From positions 213,428,861 through 213,469,144 of the forward strand of contig JBOZIK010000001.1 in the NCBI GenBank assembly GCA_051453625.1: DNA of 40,284 nt, read 5' to 3'. The notes beneath the pieces are model-generated. The model saw only the letters and a program-made list of their open reading frames with translations, ran no database searches and was not told the origin of the DNA. Made by a program: the position numbers and the translations under genes. Position 1 is the first letter of the stretch. Each line of letters begins with the position of its first letter. Positions 1 to 10,193 of the stretch are shown here, piece after piece. This DNA comes from Welwitschia mirabilis (lineage: Eukaryota; Gnetophyta; Gnetopsida; Welwitschiales).

Positions 1-685
1 TGAAAACTTGTAAGAAAAAAAAATGACTAGTTTTGAAACATTAAAGATTGTTCAATTACTAGAGAAGTATTAAAAATGAAAAAGTATTAGAAAGTAAATT
101 AATAAACAGAAGAATTCTAAAATCAAAATAGCTAAAAAGAAAAACTAAAAAGGGACCAATATAAAATAAAATAAAGTAAAATAAAATAATGAAAAAGAAA
201 ATATAGAAATTTAAATAAATGTGAATTATCCACTATAGCTAATATGCCCTTAATTCTTGCATTGGTGCCAAAAGGCTATTTATGGTAAAATTTTAGTATG
301 CTTGTATCTATCATTAATGTGTAATAATATGTAAGATCATACTAAGTATACAAATCTTGTATGATTAAATCTAGCTTTTACTAACTAAACTAGGACTTCC
401 ATTTCCAGTATCATCCCAGTATCATCTAAGTTTGATCAAAATAATCACCATAGTTAGAAAAATCATCCATAAAGATTTCTAAAAATTTATCTATAAATTT
501 ATGGTACGCATTACATAAATAAAAATGTATGTGATAATAAGTAAAAATTATATAGGGATAAGTAAAGAAAATCTTTCTTGATCTTTGAGAGCTATAGAAA
601 TTTTATTAAAACCATTATATCCCTTCAAAAAATAAGAATTTCAACAATTAAAGAATTAAGAAAATTATTTTTTTTAGTATAAGTA
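1..685. other. A/T-rich flank, no gene seen
   Basis: No supportable gene. The sequence is very A/T-rich with short AAAAT-like runs around 160-195. It lies outside the first LTR-like repeat, which begins at 686. Confidence 0.6.
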
Positions 686-1129
686 TGTTATGTCCATAAT
701 TTCAAGGTTTAAAGACCTAGCCTAAAAATTTAATAAAAATAAATTTTATTGTTATAAAGACCACAAGCTAAATTAGTCATTATACTTATTATTACTATGA
801 CTAAAGTATAATTATATTATGAAAAATTTATGCTATAAATTTAGGTACTTTCATTTATAATAGCCATAATATTATTCTTTGTTGTAAATTCCTCATAGTT
901 AATCATGGTCTCTTATGGCTAAGGTAGTGGTTAGAGTAATGGTTATGTTAATGCATAAGTTAGTAGTTACATTATTTTCCTTATTTAATAAGTTGTGCAT
1001 TTTCTTTATTTAAATATGAAAATTATATTATTAATATGACTCATTTTATTTCTTATTTTAATGCATTATTGTTTGTTAAGATAATATATTATGCACCTAT
1101 TGGCCTGGTAAGGCAAGAAAAAACTCGAT

Positions 1130-1277
1130 TACTTCCACCACCTAAACCACTTTCATGATATTCACCACTTGCATCACTTACATCACTTCCAAAACCTTCA
1201 TCACTTTCACCACCTACACCACTTCCATCACCTTCATTACTTTTACCACATCCACTACCTTCACCACCACTTTTATA
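1130..1277 (+). repeat. CACTTCCATCACC-type minisatellite in LTR copy A
   Basis: Short degenerate units of about 9-12 bases built from CAC, TTCCA and TCACC run for ~150 bases. The open frame through it (from 1169) encodes a His/Leu/Phe repeat and is a by-product, not a gene. The same array is present in copy B, so it was part of the ancestral LTR. Confidence 0.75.
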
Positions 1278-1326
1278 ATGGAATCATTTCATGTTCTTGT
1301 ATCTTTTCATCTACTAGATCCTCTAC

Positions 1327-1335
1327 TATAAATAA
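1327..1335 (+). promoter_or_regulatory. TATA box of LTR copy A
   Basis: TATAAATAA lies ~190 bp downstream of the start of the minisatellite. Copy B has TATAAATAG at the equivalent place (12073). Conservation between copies and the mid-LTR position fit an LTR core promoter; no transcription evidence is available. Confidence 0.5.
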
Positions 1336-1748
1336 AACCTTCATTCCCTTTCATTTCATATCTTAAGAAAGCTTTCAAATCTTGATAACTTTAATCTTGA
1401 AGCTTGAAAACGCCTTGAAGCCTTAGAACTCTAGATTTCTATAAGTCTTTAAATCTTTATATTAATTTTAATATAGTTTATGATCTCTTATTTAATTCTT
1501 GTAGGGTTTATGGTTTAAGTTCTATGTAGTTGTTTTCTTATTTCTTACATTTCCTTATGTTTTATCATGTTTGCATCCCTTAAAATCTTGTTTATTATTT
1601 CACATATTTTTGAAGCTTGTAAGTTCTATTCATAAATCATACCGTATGCATCATGATTTGCTTAGGATTATTTCATCATGACCCCTTATCCATATGATTT
1701 AAGCTTGTAATCTTTTGTTGTCCTATATTTATCCATTATAGATTGCTA

Positions 1749-1925
1749 AAAACTTCCTCTAGAGAGTAAATAAAGTATATGAGGCCCCTCTAGATGTGTT
1801 GGATTATAATAAATTACCTCCAGAGAGTAAAGGAAGTAGATGAGATGCCTCTAGATATATGCATGCGAATTACTATAAATTACCTTTAGAGAGTAAAGGG
1901 AGCAGATGGGTCCCCTTTATATGAG
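1749..1925 (+). repeat. Three 62-66 bp subrepeats in LTR copy A
   Basis: Units start near 1749, 1811 and 1877. Each carries a core like ACCTCnAGAGAGTAAAgGAAG followed by agatgagGCCcCTCTAgAT. The same three units occur in copy B (12488, 12550, 12616), so the amplification predates the two copies. Confidence 0.75.
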
Positions 1926-2681
1926 TGAAACTAGATAAATTGAAAATGTTATTTAGTCACATATTACAATGCATTTTAAATTGTTGATAGTATGTCTTAG
2001 ATCATTTGGCATTGCATTCTTAGTTATATTAGTCACATATTGGTTTTCTTAAGAGTCCTATCTTGTTCTTGGAACCCCTTATTTAAACTTTGCCATGGAT
2101 CATACTAGGAACTATGAAGATTAAAATTCTCACATCATGCTTGCTTGTGTAGTACTTACTATGAAAAAAGCCTTAGAATGAGCTAGTTAATGCAATTTGG
2201 ATGGAAAGCTATTTTCCTGCTTATTTTTTAGATGTAGATAATTAAAGGATCTTGGATGTCCTAAATAAATTTTATTATTATGTAAACATGAATATTATAT
2301 TTATATTTAATGAAAAAATGATATGGATATTTTGCAATGTATTTATCTCCTTTTGTTTTACATGTCTTTATTACTTTTTCTTAATGCAAAATCATTTGAG
2401 AAGTATGTTCTTTTTTTCTTTTCTTTTCTTTTTTTTAAACATCATACTACTATCATATGTTGATGAATGAGTTTATCAAGTGATTGATGGGCTAATGGTT
2501 AAGTTTTCTAGACATTTTTATATGAGAGCTAGATTACAATATCACTGGAGTAATTTTAGCCATTATATGTGAGATCCTGGGTTGTGATTTCACTAAGAAT
2601 AATTGTTGTAAAGGTATTAGATATTAGAGTCTAGGTTATAGCCTCACTAGGAATAATTTTTGTAAATCCATTTCATATTTT

Positions 2682-2693
2682 AACATCAGAGCC
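2682..2693 (+). other. Possible primer-binding site (initiator tRNA-Met type)
   Basis: AACATCAGAGCC matches the usual plant site TGGTATCAGAGC(C) over its last nine bases, and lies just downstream of LTR copy A. The first bases are degraded, so this is a weak call that depends on the 5' LTR assignment. Confidence 0.35.
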
Positions 2694-3099
2694 ACTAAGT
2701 TAAGAAAATAGTGACTATTAACATAGTAGAAGAGTGGTTACAAAGCAACTAAGCTCCTAGTTGAGTTGTTAATCACCTAAACACTATGTAGAAACTATGC
2801 ATTGTGATTTATACAAATCAAAGCATATTTCTCACCTTTTTCCCCTTATTGAAAAGATAGAGCTTTTACATATTGGCATGAATTTCAAAGCTTCTTTTTG
2901 TAATCAAGAAAATGTTTGATTCTCCTTTTGTTTTATAAAGTTTTAATGATTAAATGCACTATTCTGTAGGATCCTTATGCTATATTGAGAAGTTCACGCT
3001 TCATTCTACTTCTATAGTACTCTTGTAGAAAATAAAAGGATTCATTTATTTGATCATTATGTTTTTCTACTTTTTAATTATTTTTAAAATTTTATATAA
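2694..3099. other. Element interior, no gene seen
   Basis: A/T-rich sequence between the possible primer site and the truncated end of the eEF2 pseudogene. No open frame or family resemblance is supportable in either direction. Confidence 0.5.
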
Positions 3100-4175
3100 T
3101 AACACACAAAGCAAAAGAAATTTCTTTTTTCTAAAGTTTAAATTATTTTAGAGACATACAACATTAACAAATCCTTTGGATCATAATTTCTAATGGCAGT
3201 TACATAGATATGAATAAGGGATCCTTCCTACAAGTTTTTAACATGATACGTTTGTGCTTTGGAAGGAGATGGGAGATGGAGTAGCATCATCTCTAGTAAA
3301 GCATTACTTTTTGGAATCCATGTTTGCGTGACATGCTTCATTTGAGTATTTTTTCATCACTCTTCATTATGACCCCTAATTTTGCCAACATAGATCATAG
3401 ATTGTCCTTTTGATCATTCATACATATATTTATTATTTTCTTAATTGGCTAGTATACAAATTGAACAAGACCTCTCTTTCATGTTACTGAAACTCTATTA
3501 TTGCTTCTCCATTTCTTTGTAGATGGGTCAAAATATTTCTTTCCCCATATCTTTTCCATTAAGTTATCTTAATCCACACCAAACTTGGAGTCGTAAATTT
3601 TTGCAAATTTGGTAAAATTGAAAGCCCAACCATGTAGACTAGCTAAGAAAGCCATTGTACCTTACTTAGGATATAATTGATAATAACCAAGAAGAAGATC
3701 TTCGTATGTAGCTATGATAACACTTGCATCTTCAATGATATGAAGGAATGTCTTATATGCTTCATCACCCTCAACTTGCAACTCCAAAAAACATCTGTCC
3801 ATCTTATTCGTAGTTAGCACTAGCTTGATTCTTTCTCCAGGTTCTTGCTAAAGGATAGTTTTTGTTTGAACACAAACACCTCTTATATAGTTAACCACAA
3901 TAAGTATACCGTCTATTATTCTAAGAGCCACAGTAATCTTAGAAGAGAAGTCAACATGTATAAAAGAATCAATTAAATTAATAAGATTTGTATTGCTATG
4001 TTTTGGTCACTCTAACATCTCCAATAACTTCTTGGATGATAATACTAGTAGCAGCAATTGGAGAATCTATTAGAAGAGATTTTCCATGATCAACATAAGT
4101 AATAATAGACATATTTCTAATGTTATCCTTCTTAACCATAATCTTGTGGAGTTCTTCTATTGTAAACTTCAGCAT
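3100..4175 (-). pseudogene. Eukaryotic elongation factor 2 (eEF2), 5'-half pseudogene
   Basis: On the minus strand an ATG at 4175 opens about 59 uninterrupted codons that align with the eEF2 N-terminus: MLKFTIEELHKIM, then NIRNMSIITYVDHGKS, the P-loop (VDHGKS, ~4070-4105). A block of about 40 codons holding switch I/G2 is deleted at ~3978-4010, with a frame change. Reading resumes at INLIDS..HVDF (degraded G3, ~3946-3975), GVCVQTKT, then TNKMDRCFLELQV with an intact G4 NKMD (~3796-3815), [62 protein letters not shown], a second frame change, then [14 protein letters not shown], and it fades at LMLYVSKII. Several internal stops are present. Plant eEF2 is about 843 residues; this covers roughly residues 1-60 and 100-405. 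It cannot encode a working GTPase. No intron-like interruption is obvious, which suits a retrocopy or captured cDNA, but the parent gene's introns are not known here. It lies antisense to the surrounding LTR pair. Confidence 0.93.
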
Positions 4176-4669
4176 TTTATCTAGCTTTTTTGGCTATAAA
4201 AACGTCATGTATACTTGGTGTAGGAAGCACTTACAAAATTGAAGCTCAATCAGAAAGCCCAGATGGTGTAAGATGTGCCTGCTAGAATTTTGGATCATAG
4301 TATTTGTTTTTTCTTCCTTGCATTACAAAGTTTAATAATTTGATAGGCATTTTCACTTAGTGAACAAGAACATAAGCTAGGAAATGTTGATAAAGCCATG
4401 TGATGCCCTCTTAACTTCATTGATCTGGTCCTTTAACAAAGCTTCAATTCTTCTTGGCTTGAACACCTTTCTTAATAAATACATATAAATATCTACATTT
4501 ATAGGCATGAAAATGAAAATTGTCTTATCATGTTTGATTCTATGACCTTAATGCATTTTGTCATTATTTTCCATCATGAAAAAAACTCAGGAATGATTGA
4601 CTGTCTATTCTGCTTAACATATTTAAGTGGTGAAACCACCTATTATGAAAAAACATTCAACATGCAGTG
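4176..4669. other. Sequence upstream of the eEF2 copy, no gene assigned
   Basis: On the minus strand this would be eEF2 5' flank or UTR; an in-frame stretch at about 4400-4450 (minus) reads like a short protein segment but matches no family I recognise. It ends at the first TRIM-like terminal repeat. Confidence 0.4.
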
Positions 4670-5564
4670 TGATGCAAGAGCACTCATAAAGAGTCATAGG
4701 AGGCAATGAAGTGTAGAGAGTCACAGGATGCAATACAGTTATTGAGCCATAGGAGATGTAAATTATTGCTGAGTAATCCCACATGGGTTGAGGGAAGAAT
4801 GAAAGTAATAAATATAAGCAAGAGTGCCCTACCACTAAATTGCCTTGGCANNNNNNNNNNNNNNNNNNNNNNNNNNNNNNNNNNNNNNNNNNNNNNNNNN
4901 NNNNNNNNNNNNNNNNNNNNNNNNNNNNNNNNNNNNNNNNNNNNNNNNNNNNNNNNNNNNNNNNNNNNNNNNNNNNNNNNNNNNNNNNNNNNNNNNNNNN
5001 NNNNNNNNNNNNNNNNNNNNNNNNNNNNNNNNNNNNNNNNNNNNNNNNNNNNNNNNNNNNNNNNNNNNNNNNNNNNNNNNNNNNNNNNNNNNNNNNNNNN
5101 NNNNNNNNNNNNNNNNNNNNNNNNNNNNNNNNNNNNNNNNNNNNNNNNNNNNNNNNNNNNNNNNNNNNNNNNNNNNNNNNNNNNNNNNNNNNNNNNNNNN
5201 NNNNNNNNNNNNNNNNNNNNNNNNNNNNNNNNNNNNNNNNNNNNNNNNNNNNNNNNNNNNNNNNNNNNNNNNNNNNNNNNNNNNNNNNNNNNNNNNNNNN
5301 NNNNNNNNNNNNNNNNNNNNNNNNNNNNNNNNNNNNNNNNNNNNNNNNNNNNNNNNNNNNNNNNNNNNNNNNNNNNNNNNNNNNNNNNNNNNNNNNNNNN
5401 NNNNNNNNNNNNNNNNNNNNNNNNNNNNNNNNNNNNNNNNNNNNNNNNNNNNNNNNNNNNNNNNNNNNNNNNNNNNNNNNNNNNNNNNNNNNNNNNNNNN
5501 NNNNNNNNNNNNNNNNNNNNNNGTGCATTGGCATTTTGGGTTGGATGTGTTACTTGCTGCATCA
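4670..5564 (+). repeat. 5' terminal repeat of the TRIM-like element
   Basis: Starts TGATGCAAG and ends GCTGCATCA, the normal TG...CA ends. Only 181 bases at the left and 42 at the right are sequenced; 4851-5522 is N. If the gap size is a placeholder the real repeat may be only 200-300 bases, typical of TRIMs. Confidence 0.7.
4851..5522. other. Assembly gap (672 N)
   Basis: Run of N inside the first terminal repeat of the TRIM-like element. Open frames that appear to span it are artefacts. Confidence 0.95.
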
Positions 5565-5566
5565 AA

Positions 5567-5578
5567 TGGTATCAAAGC
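5567..5578 (+). other. Primer-binding site, initiator tRNA-Met type
   Basis: TGGTATCAAAGC differs from the plant consensus TGGTATCAGAGC by one base, and sits two bases after the CA end of the 5' terminal repeat, exactly where a minus-strand primer site belongs. Confidence 0.85.
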
Positions 5579-5635
5579 CAAAATATTGCTGGTATGTGAA
5601 GATCGAAAATGAGCTTAATTCTAAGGTGGGCTAGT

Positions 5636-5804
5636 TGATGCAAGAGAACTTATAAAGAGTCACATAAGGTGATGAAGTATAGAGAGTCATGGGATGCAAC
5701 AAAGTTGTTAAGCGATAGGAGATGAAAAGTGTTGCTAAATAATTCCACATGGGTTAGGGAAAGAACAAAAGTGATAAGTATATGTATGAGTGCTCTCCCA
5801 CCTA
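5636..5804 (+). repeat. 3' terminal repeat of the TRIM-like element (incomplete)
   Basis: TGATGCAAGAG start, preceded by a short purine tract at 5621-5630. It follows the 5' repeat through the CCACATGGGTT and CTCTCCCACCTA landmarks, then meets the N run 5805-5851. The expected last ~40 bases are not found after that gap, so it is truncated or hidden. Confidence 0.75.
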
Positions 5805-5851
5805 NNNNNNNNNNNNNNNNNNNNNNNNNNNNNNNNNNNNNNNNNNNNNNN
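5805..5851. other. Assembly gap (47 N)
   Basis: Run of N that cuts the second terminal repeat of the TRIM-like element. Confidence 0.95.
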
Positions 5852-8219
5852 ATCTAGAGTTGATATAAAAGGTGATTTACATAAGTAATGAAGTGTGTTT
5901 ATGGGTCAAGAGATTCTAGATAAGTTTCAAGAGTATTTGGGTGAGTCTTTGTGACAGCTCAAATGTCATGGAATAAATCAATATGCTTTTTAAGATTTAT
6001 AATATTTTATTAATGGTCATGGAACTAAGCTTGGATGCATTCTCCATGGATTCATTTGTGTTGTTTCATGTTGAATTGTTGAATAGCAAGGGTTTTCCTG
6101 AGATGATGCTCTTGTCTGCTTCAGATTTAACTCATCTATGCGTTTTGAATACAAACTGAGTGAAAAACTGAGTCCCTTATGCATGCAATCTTCCTAATTT
6201 ACCCCAACTATGAGTGTTAACAAGATTAGTGCTTGCTACGTAGTACTACAAAGCACTTGAAGAAGTCCATATAAGCTCCTTAGTTGCTAAGATATAGCCA
6301 TCTCCTTCTACTCTTTTAGATCTAAAAATGGAGTTTTGTTAATTATTTAGTAGGAAGCAGTACTTAAATGTGAGTTTGAGCATGATGAGAAAACATTAAA
6401 ATTCATTTAATGATTAATTTCTTGCATAACAAAAATGGCCAAAATCCATTTGTACTATCTGCTCTCATCATCTTTGAGGTTTAGATGATCTTTATTCACT
6501 ACTTCGTCTCATCAAGCTTACAGTTCTGAGTCATTTTTCACTTTAACATCATCCTTGTAGAATAAATATATGTAATCTAAAATTCATTGCTTTATTTCAG
6601 ATCAAATTTCTAAGCTGTCCATAGAGTATGAATGATCTTTGACTATGATCTTTAGTATGTTTGCAAACATTTTGTCTTTTTTAGCCAATCCCCTATGTAA
6701 GAAGGAGACGTAATGGATTGTTTTCTAGCATAAACAAATGAGCTAGATTTCATTTTGAGCTATCAAATTTATAATACCTTTTTAGAAGAACTATAGGCAA
6801 CCTTTGCTCTATGAATTTTTACCCCTTGTAAGCTTTGGGAAACATTTTAAAGGAGTATTGATCTCTTTGTTGTTGTTATCACATGTTGATTAATCATTGT
6901 TCATAAGTTTACTTGCATGAAACACATGTTCTATTATTCGCTTTTACTTCTCTTCCATTTTAATTACTGCTATATGAATTTGTCAAGAAATTTTGAGGCT
7001 GTACTTTTTTTGACACTTTTTCAATTTGAGTTTCTAATGTTTTATTTTAATCTTAATTTTAAGTTATTATTTTTATCTCTCTCATTTGTTAAATATATTT
7101 TTAGAACACATGACTTTATAAGTATTTCAATTCATTTTTCTTTTCCGATATTAGTGCTACAATGTGGACAAAAGTGGTAATTTTCTATTTTCTATTGTAG
7201 CTAATGAAAATAATAATATCAAGTTATTTACTAATTAAGTTTATGTTGAAACGAGTATTAGAGTTCTTATCTTTTTAAGAACTTGAATAATCTAAATTTT
7301 CTTTACATTATTTTAACTATAAACTAGTAATAAGTTTATTGTGAATCAACTTACCTATGGAATAGTTCAAGCATTATTTTGAAACTATATGCCTTATTGC
7401 CACTATTTTAAAAATATATTAAGGATAATTTATTTTTGAATTATCTCTGGAAAGTTTTCTTCCTTGCATTTAAGATTCTAATGCCCCTTTAGAATTCATT
7501 TACCTAACATGTTAAATCTTCTGATATTTCTTTCAAATTCCCTATTTACATTTTGTTTTATAGGCTCCTTCCCTGTTAATATTTAGTTACTCCCACAAAA
7601 TTTGTGATTGCCCAAATTATTAAAAGTCTACTAATTTCACAAGAGTTGCTTCCATAAGACATGTAATTAATAGAAGTTCAAGATAAAAATATTTGACAAA
7701 TTTTGATTTAGTTTCTTGACCAAATGTGTAATCAACCTGATAGCATTCTATTGGTGAGAATAAAAACTTGATCATGAAATGCACTATGAATGATTGAGAT
7801 ATAATTTTATGCCTATAAAGCACATTAAATATAACATCAATGAGAAGTTAAATTTCTGACAAAAAGAAATATATCACTTCTACATTATGTCATCTCCATA
7901 AGCCTTGCCAGTAATAAGACATTAAAAGGTATGTACCGATGTAATCTATCATCACACTTACTAGAGTGCATCCCCTAGTTTGCATCTACTAGTTAACACA
8001 TAGGTTTCTAATAATGTTTAACGTTATTATGGTAATCAACCTCTTATCACATGCATGTTAAAAGATCAATAGTTTGTGTTGTATCATGTTGTGAGATGAA
8101 GAAGCACTTGGTGAAATTCAGTTTAGTAAGATATACATAATTTATGTAACACATAAAAGAAATTATTGGATTTTATTAGGATTGTATGATTGGAAGTTTA
8201 ATAAGCAATTTATACATAT
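5852..8219. other. Element interior without an assignable gene
   Basis: 2.4 kb of A/T-rich sequence. Open frames at 6917-7180 (plus) and 7620-7823 (minus) are short, Phe/Leu-rich and match no family. Some stretches (5870-6200) are less A/T-rich and read as broken protein-like segments, so a further captured or decayed gene is possible but not identifiable by eye. Confidence 0.45.
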
Positions 8220-8727
8220 AACTATCTTTCCAACACAAAACTATTTTTGGGTCCTTCAAACCAGCTCATTATGCATTTTTCATTAATAGTTTTCATATCC
8301 TTTTTAAGCAACTCATCATGCCCATCTTTCATATAATGAAATAACTTATCAACATTATATACTCATATTAGAAGCCTAAGCTATACATTTGTACAAGTAC
8401 TTGATTTAAGAACCATCCTTTTAATTGTGAGCATAACATCATCAGAAACCTTCTCATCATCCTTCTTAAATCCTAGGTTAAAGAAAGTTTTAGGATTCAG
8501 AAAATATATTGTATCATGCATAGGCCTAGGTATGTCCTCTTTAGTCAACTACTGAAGGCTTATGTAGTTCTTCACTAGTGAATCCATAACACTTTTTATA
8601 ACAAAGAGTGTAATCAAATGATGTGATAAAGTCAACTAAAAGCAAGCATTCAATAAAATTATGAAGTATGAGTTCATTTGATTAGGCTTCTTAACTTTTA
8701 ACCTATATACATTTTTTAGCAAATCTT
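8220..8727 (-). pseudogene. Possible hAT-family (DUF659-like) transposase relic
   Basis: Reading the minus strand, 8528-8400 gives RPMHDTIYFLNPK then FFNLGFKKDDEKVSDDVM and LTIKRMV. This resembles the part of plant hAT-like transposases that reads PLHAAAYFLNP...F..DEEV..G....I.RM. Stops and frame changes are present on both sides, and the upstream part runs into the N gap at 8728. The C-terminal hAT dimerisation region is not recognisable. The match rests on about 45 residues remembered from the family, so it is tentative. Confidence 0.45.
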
Positions 8728-9175
8728 NNNNNNNNNNNNNNNNNNNNNNNNNNNNNNNNNNNNNNNNNNNNNNNNNNNNNNNNNNNNNNNNNNNNNNNNN
8801 NNNNNNNNNNNNNNNNNNNNNNNNNNNNNNNNNNNNNNNNNNNNNNNNNNNNNNNNNNNNNNNNNNNNNNNNNNNNNNNNNNNNNNNNNNNNNNNNNNNN
8901 NNNNNNNNNNNNNNNNNNNNNNNNNNNNNNNNNNNNNNNNNNNNNNNNNNNNNNNNNNNNNNNNNNNNNNNNNNNNNNNNNNNNNNNNNNNNNNNNNNNN
9001 NNNNNNNNNNNNNNNNNNNNNNNNNNNNNNNNNNNNNNNNNNNNNNNNNNNNNNNNNNNNNNNNNNNNNNNNNNNNNNNNNNNNNNNNNNNNNNNNNNNN
9101 NNNNNNNNNNNNNNNNNNNNNNNNNNNGATTAGGCTTCTTAACTTTTAACCTATATACCATTGTCAGCAAATCTG
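8680..9175 (+). repeat. Imperfect direct repeat on both sides of a 400-N gap
   Basis: 8680-8727 and 9128-9175 share an identical first 30 bases (GATTAGGCTTCTTAACTTTT and onwards) and then differ at several positions. Because they differ, this is more likely a real tandem repeat, or two alleles, than the same read placed twice. N run: 8728-9127. Confidence 0.8.
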
Positions 9176-9412
9176 AAAATAATACTTTAAAAGTTTCTTA
9201 TATTTCTTGATTATTTATTTATATTATTTAATTCTTCCTTTCTACTTACCATTGGCCTACATTTAGTAATTCTTAGCTACATAACAATTCTATAATAAGT
9301 TAATTAGTTAGAACTTGTAGTCTTGTTTTGATGAAATATGCACATAAAGCTAGATTTTTCTCACTTTTAATTAATCTCAAAGATATTGTATATTTGTAAC
9401 TTTAACCTTATT
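9176..9412. other. Short A/T-rich spacer
   Basis: Nothing supportable between the gap-flanking repeat and the 1.2 kb-spaced duplication. Confidence 0.5.
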
Positions 9413-9859
9413 TCACACATTTTATCCTTGACATATAAGGCTTTAGAGTCTTATATTCTACATATTAACTTTTGAGCAGAAATTCAACTAGATTATACAA
9501 GCTTTGAAGTGTTGGAGAGGCATTGAAAGAAGCATATAATAAAGGAGTGGAAGAGAGTTACATTATGAGTTTAGGCTTGAGGAACTACCACATGACATCT
9601 TTTGTGATGAGTGTTACAAATTAGAGTGTAATATTATTATGTTAAAATATTTGATAGTTTAAGCTTATTTTGGTTTTGATCAAAGTGAGGAGATCATTGA
9701 GGTATTTTGGCTTATGAAATTAAATGGTTTTCAACCATCTATAAGTATATTCAACCATGTTCTTAGAAATTCCTTGCAAAAGCAATTATGTGGCCTTTAT
9801 CAAACCTCTTATGAAAGATATGCTAGTTCGTAATGTTTTTCCATAATCCAGTAAGCATT
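9413..9859 (+). repeat. Dispersed direct repeat, unit 1
   Basis: Aligns with 10618-11040 (offset about 1205): shared landmarks CACATTTTATCCTTGA, AGAAATTCAACTAG, GAGGCATTGAAAGAAG, AACTATGTGGCC-like, GAAAGATATGCTAGTTC and CCATAATCCAGTAAGCATT. Contains small differences and indels throughout. Truncated on the right by an N run. Identity unknown; the frame through GGCATTGAAAGAAG could be an old coding piece but is not conserved in length between copies. Confidence 0.8.
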
Positions 9860-9959
9860 NNNNNNNNNNNNNNNNNNNNNNNNNNNNNNNNNNNNNNNNN
9901 NNNNNNNNNNNNNNNNNNNNNNNNNNNNNNNNNNNNNNNNNNNNNNNNNNNNNNNNNNN
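9860..9959. other. Assembly gap (100 N)
   Basis: A run of exactly 100 N, often a placeholder for an unknown distance, directly at the end of the first duplicated unit. Confidence 0.95.
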
Positions 9960-10103
9960 CATTAATTGATTCTCTTTTAATATTCTATCCTTTTTCATTT
10001 CGGGTGATTATGAAATATCTTTAGTGCCACTTAGATAAGATCATTGTATGGGAGTTTTGTGTTAACTTTCTTTACATTATTTTGTCTATATTTTTCTTGA
10101 TAA

Positions 10104-10193
10104 ATTAATTTCTTGACTGATCTAAAACATATTTTAATTTTTGTGATCATTAATTTCTTGACTGATCTAAAACATATTTTAATTTTGATGATC
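10104..10193 (+). repeat. 45 bp tandem duplication
   Basis: Two adjacent copies of a 45-base unit beginning ATTAATTTCTTGACTGATCT, at 10104 and 10149, almost identical. The near identity against a decayed background points to a recent slippage or unequal exchange. Confidence 0.9.

Larger units (their letters stand above)
686..2680 (+). mobile_element. LTR-like repeat, copy A (probable 5' LTR)
   Basis: This stretch is matched along most of its length by 11433-13262 on the same strand, at roughly 80% or better by eye. The start reads TGTTATGTCC here and TATCACATCC in copy B; both reduce to an ancestral TGTCACGTCC by transitions only, a normal LTR start with TG. Inside are a HisX-like CACC/TCAC minisatellite (1130-1277), a TATA box (1327), and three ~62-66 bp subrepeats (1749-1925). 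Homology to copy B is clear up to about 2528. The last 150 bp are assigned only because a primer-site-like motif follows at 2682. It could instead be one of two independent solo LTRs. Confidence 0.75.
4670..5804 (+). mobile_element. TRIM-like miniature LTR retrotransposon (interrupted by gaps)
   Basis: Two same-strand terminal repeats, each beginning TGATGCAAGAG, lie at 4670 and 5636; their first ~170-180 bases align along their length (repeated CATAAAGAGTCA, TAGAGAGTCA, GGATGCAA, CCCACATGGGTT landmarks). Between them are only about 71 bases: a primer-binding site immediately after the first repeat and a purine-rich AAGGTGGG just before the second. There is no coding capacity. This is the layout of a TRIM, a non-autonomous element mobilised by another element's proteins. 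The first repeat contains a 672-base N run and the second breaks off at a 47-base N run, so true repeat length and target duplication cannot be read. Confidence 0.8.

Noticed and set aside
1169-1366. His-rich small protein
   Set aside because: It is the LTR minisatellite read in one frame; the frame is not kept in LTR copy B.
2252-2470. 72-codon frame also present at 12991-13209
   Set aside because: It recurs because the whole LTR is duplicated. It is Phe/Ile/Tyr-rich and shows indels between the copies, so I see no sign of selection on the protein.
4623-5634. Long open frames of 248-303 codons on both strands
   Set aside because: They consist almost wholly of N positions; only a few tens of codons at the edges are real sequence, and these belong to the TRIM terminal repeats.
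6917-7180. 87-codon hydrophobic frame resembling a membrane protein
   Set aside because: T-rich sequence always gives Phe/Leu/Ile-rich frames; no start context, motif or repeat conservation.
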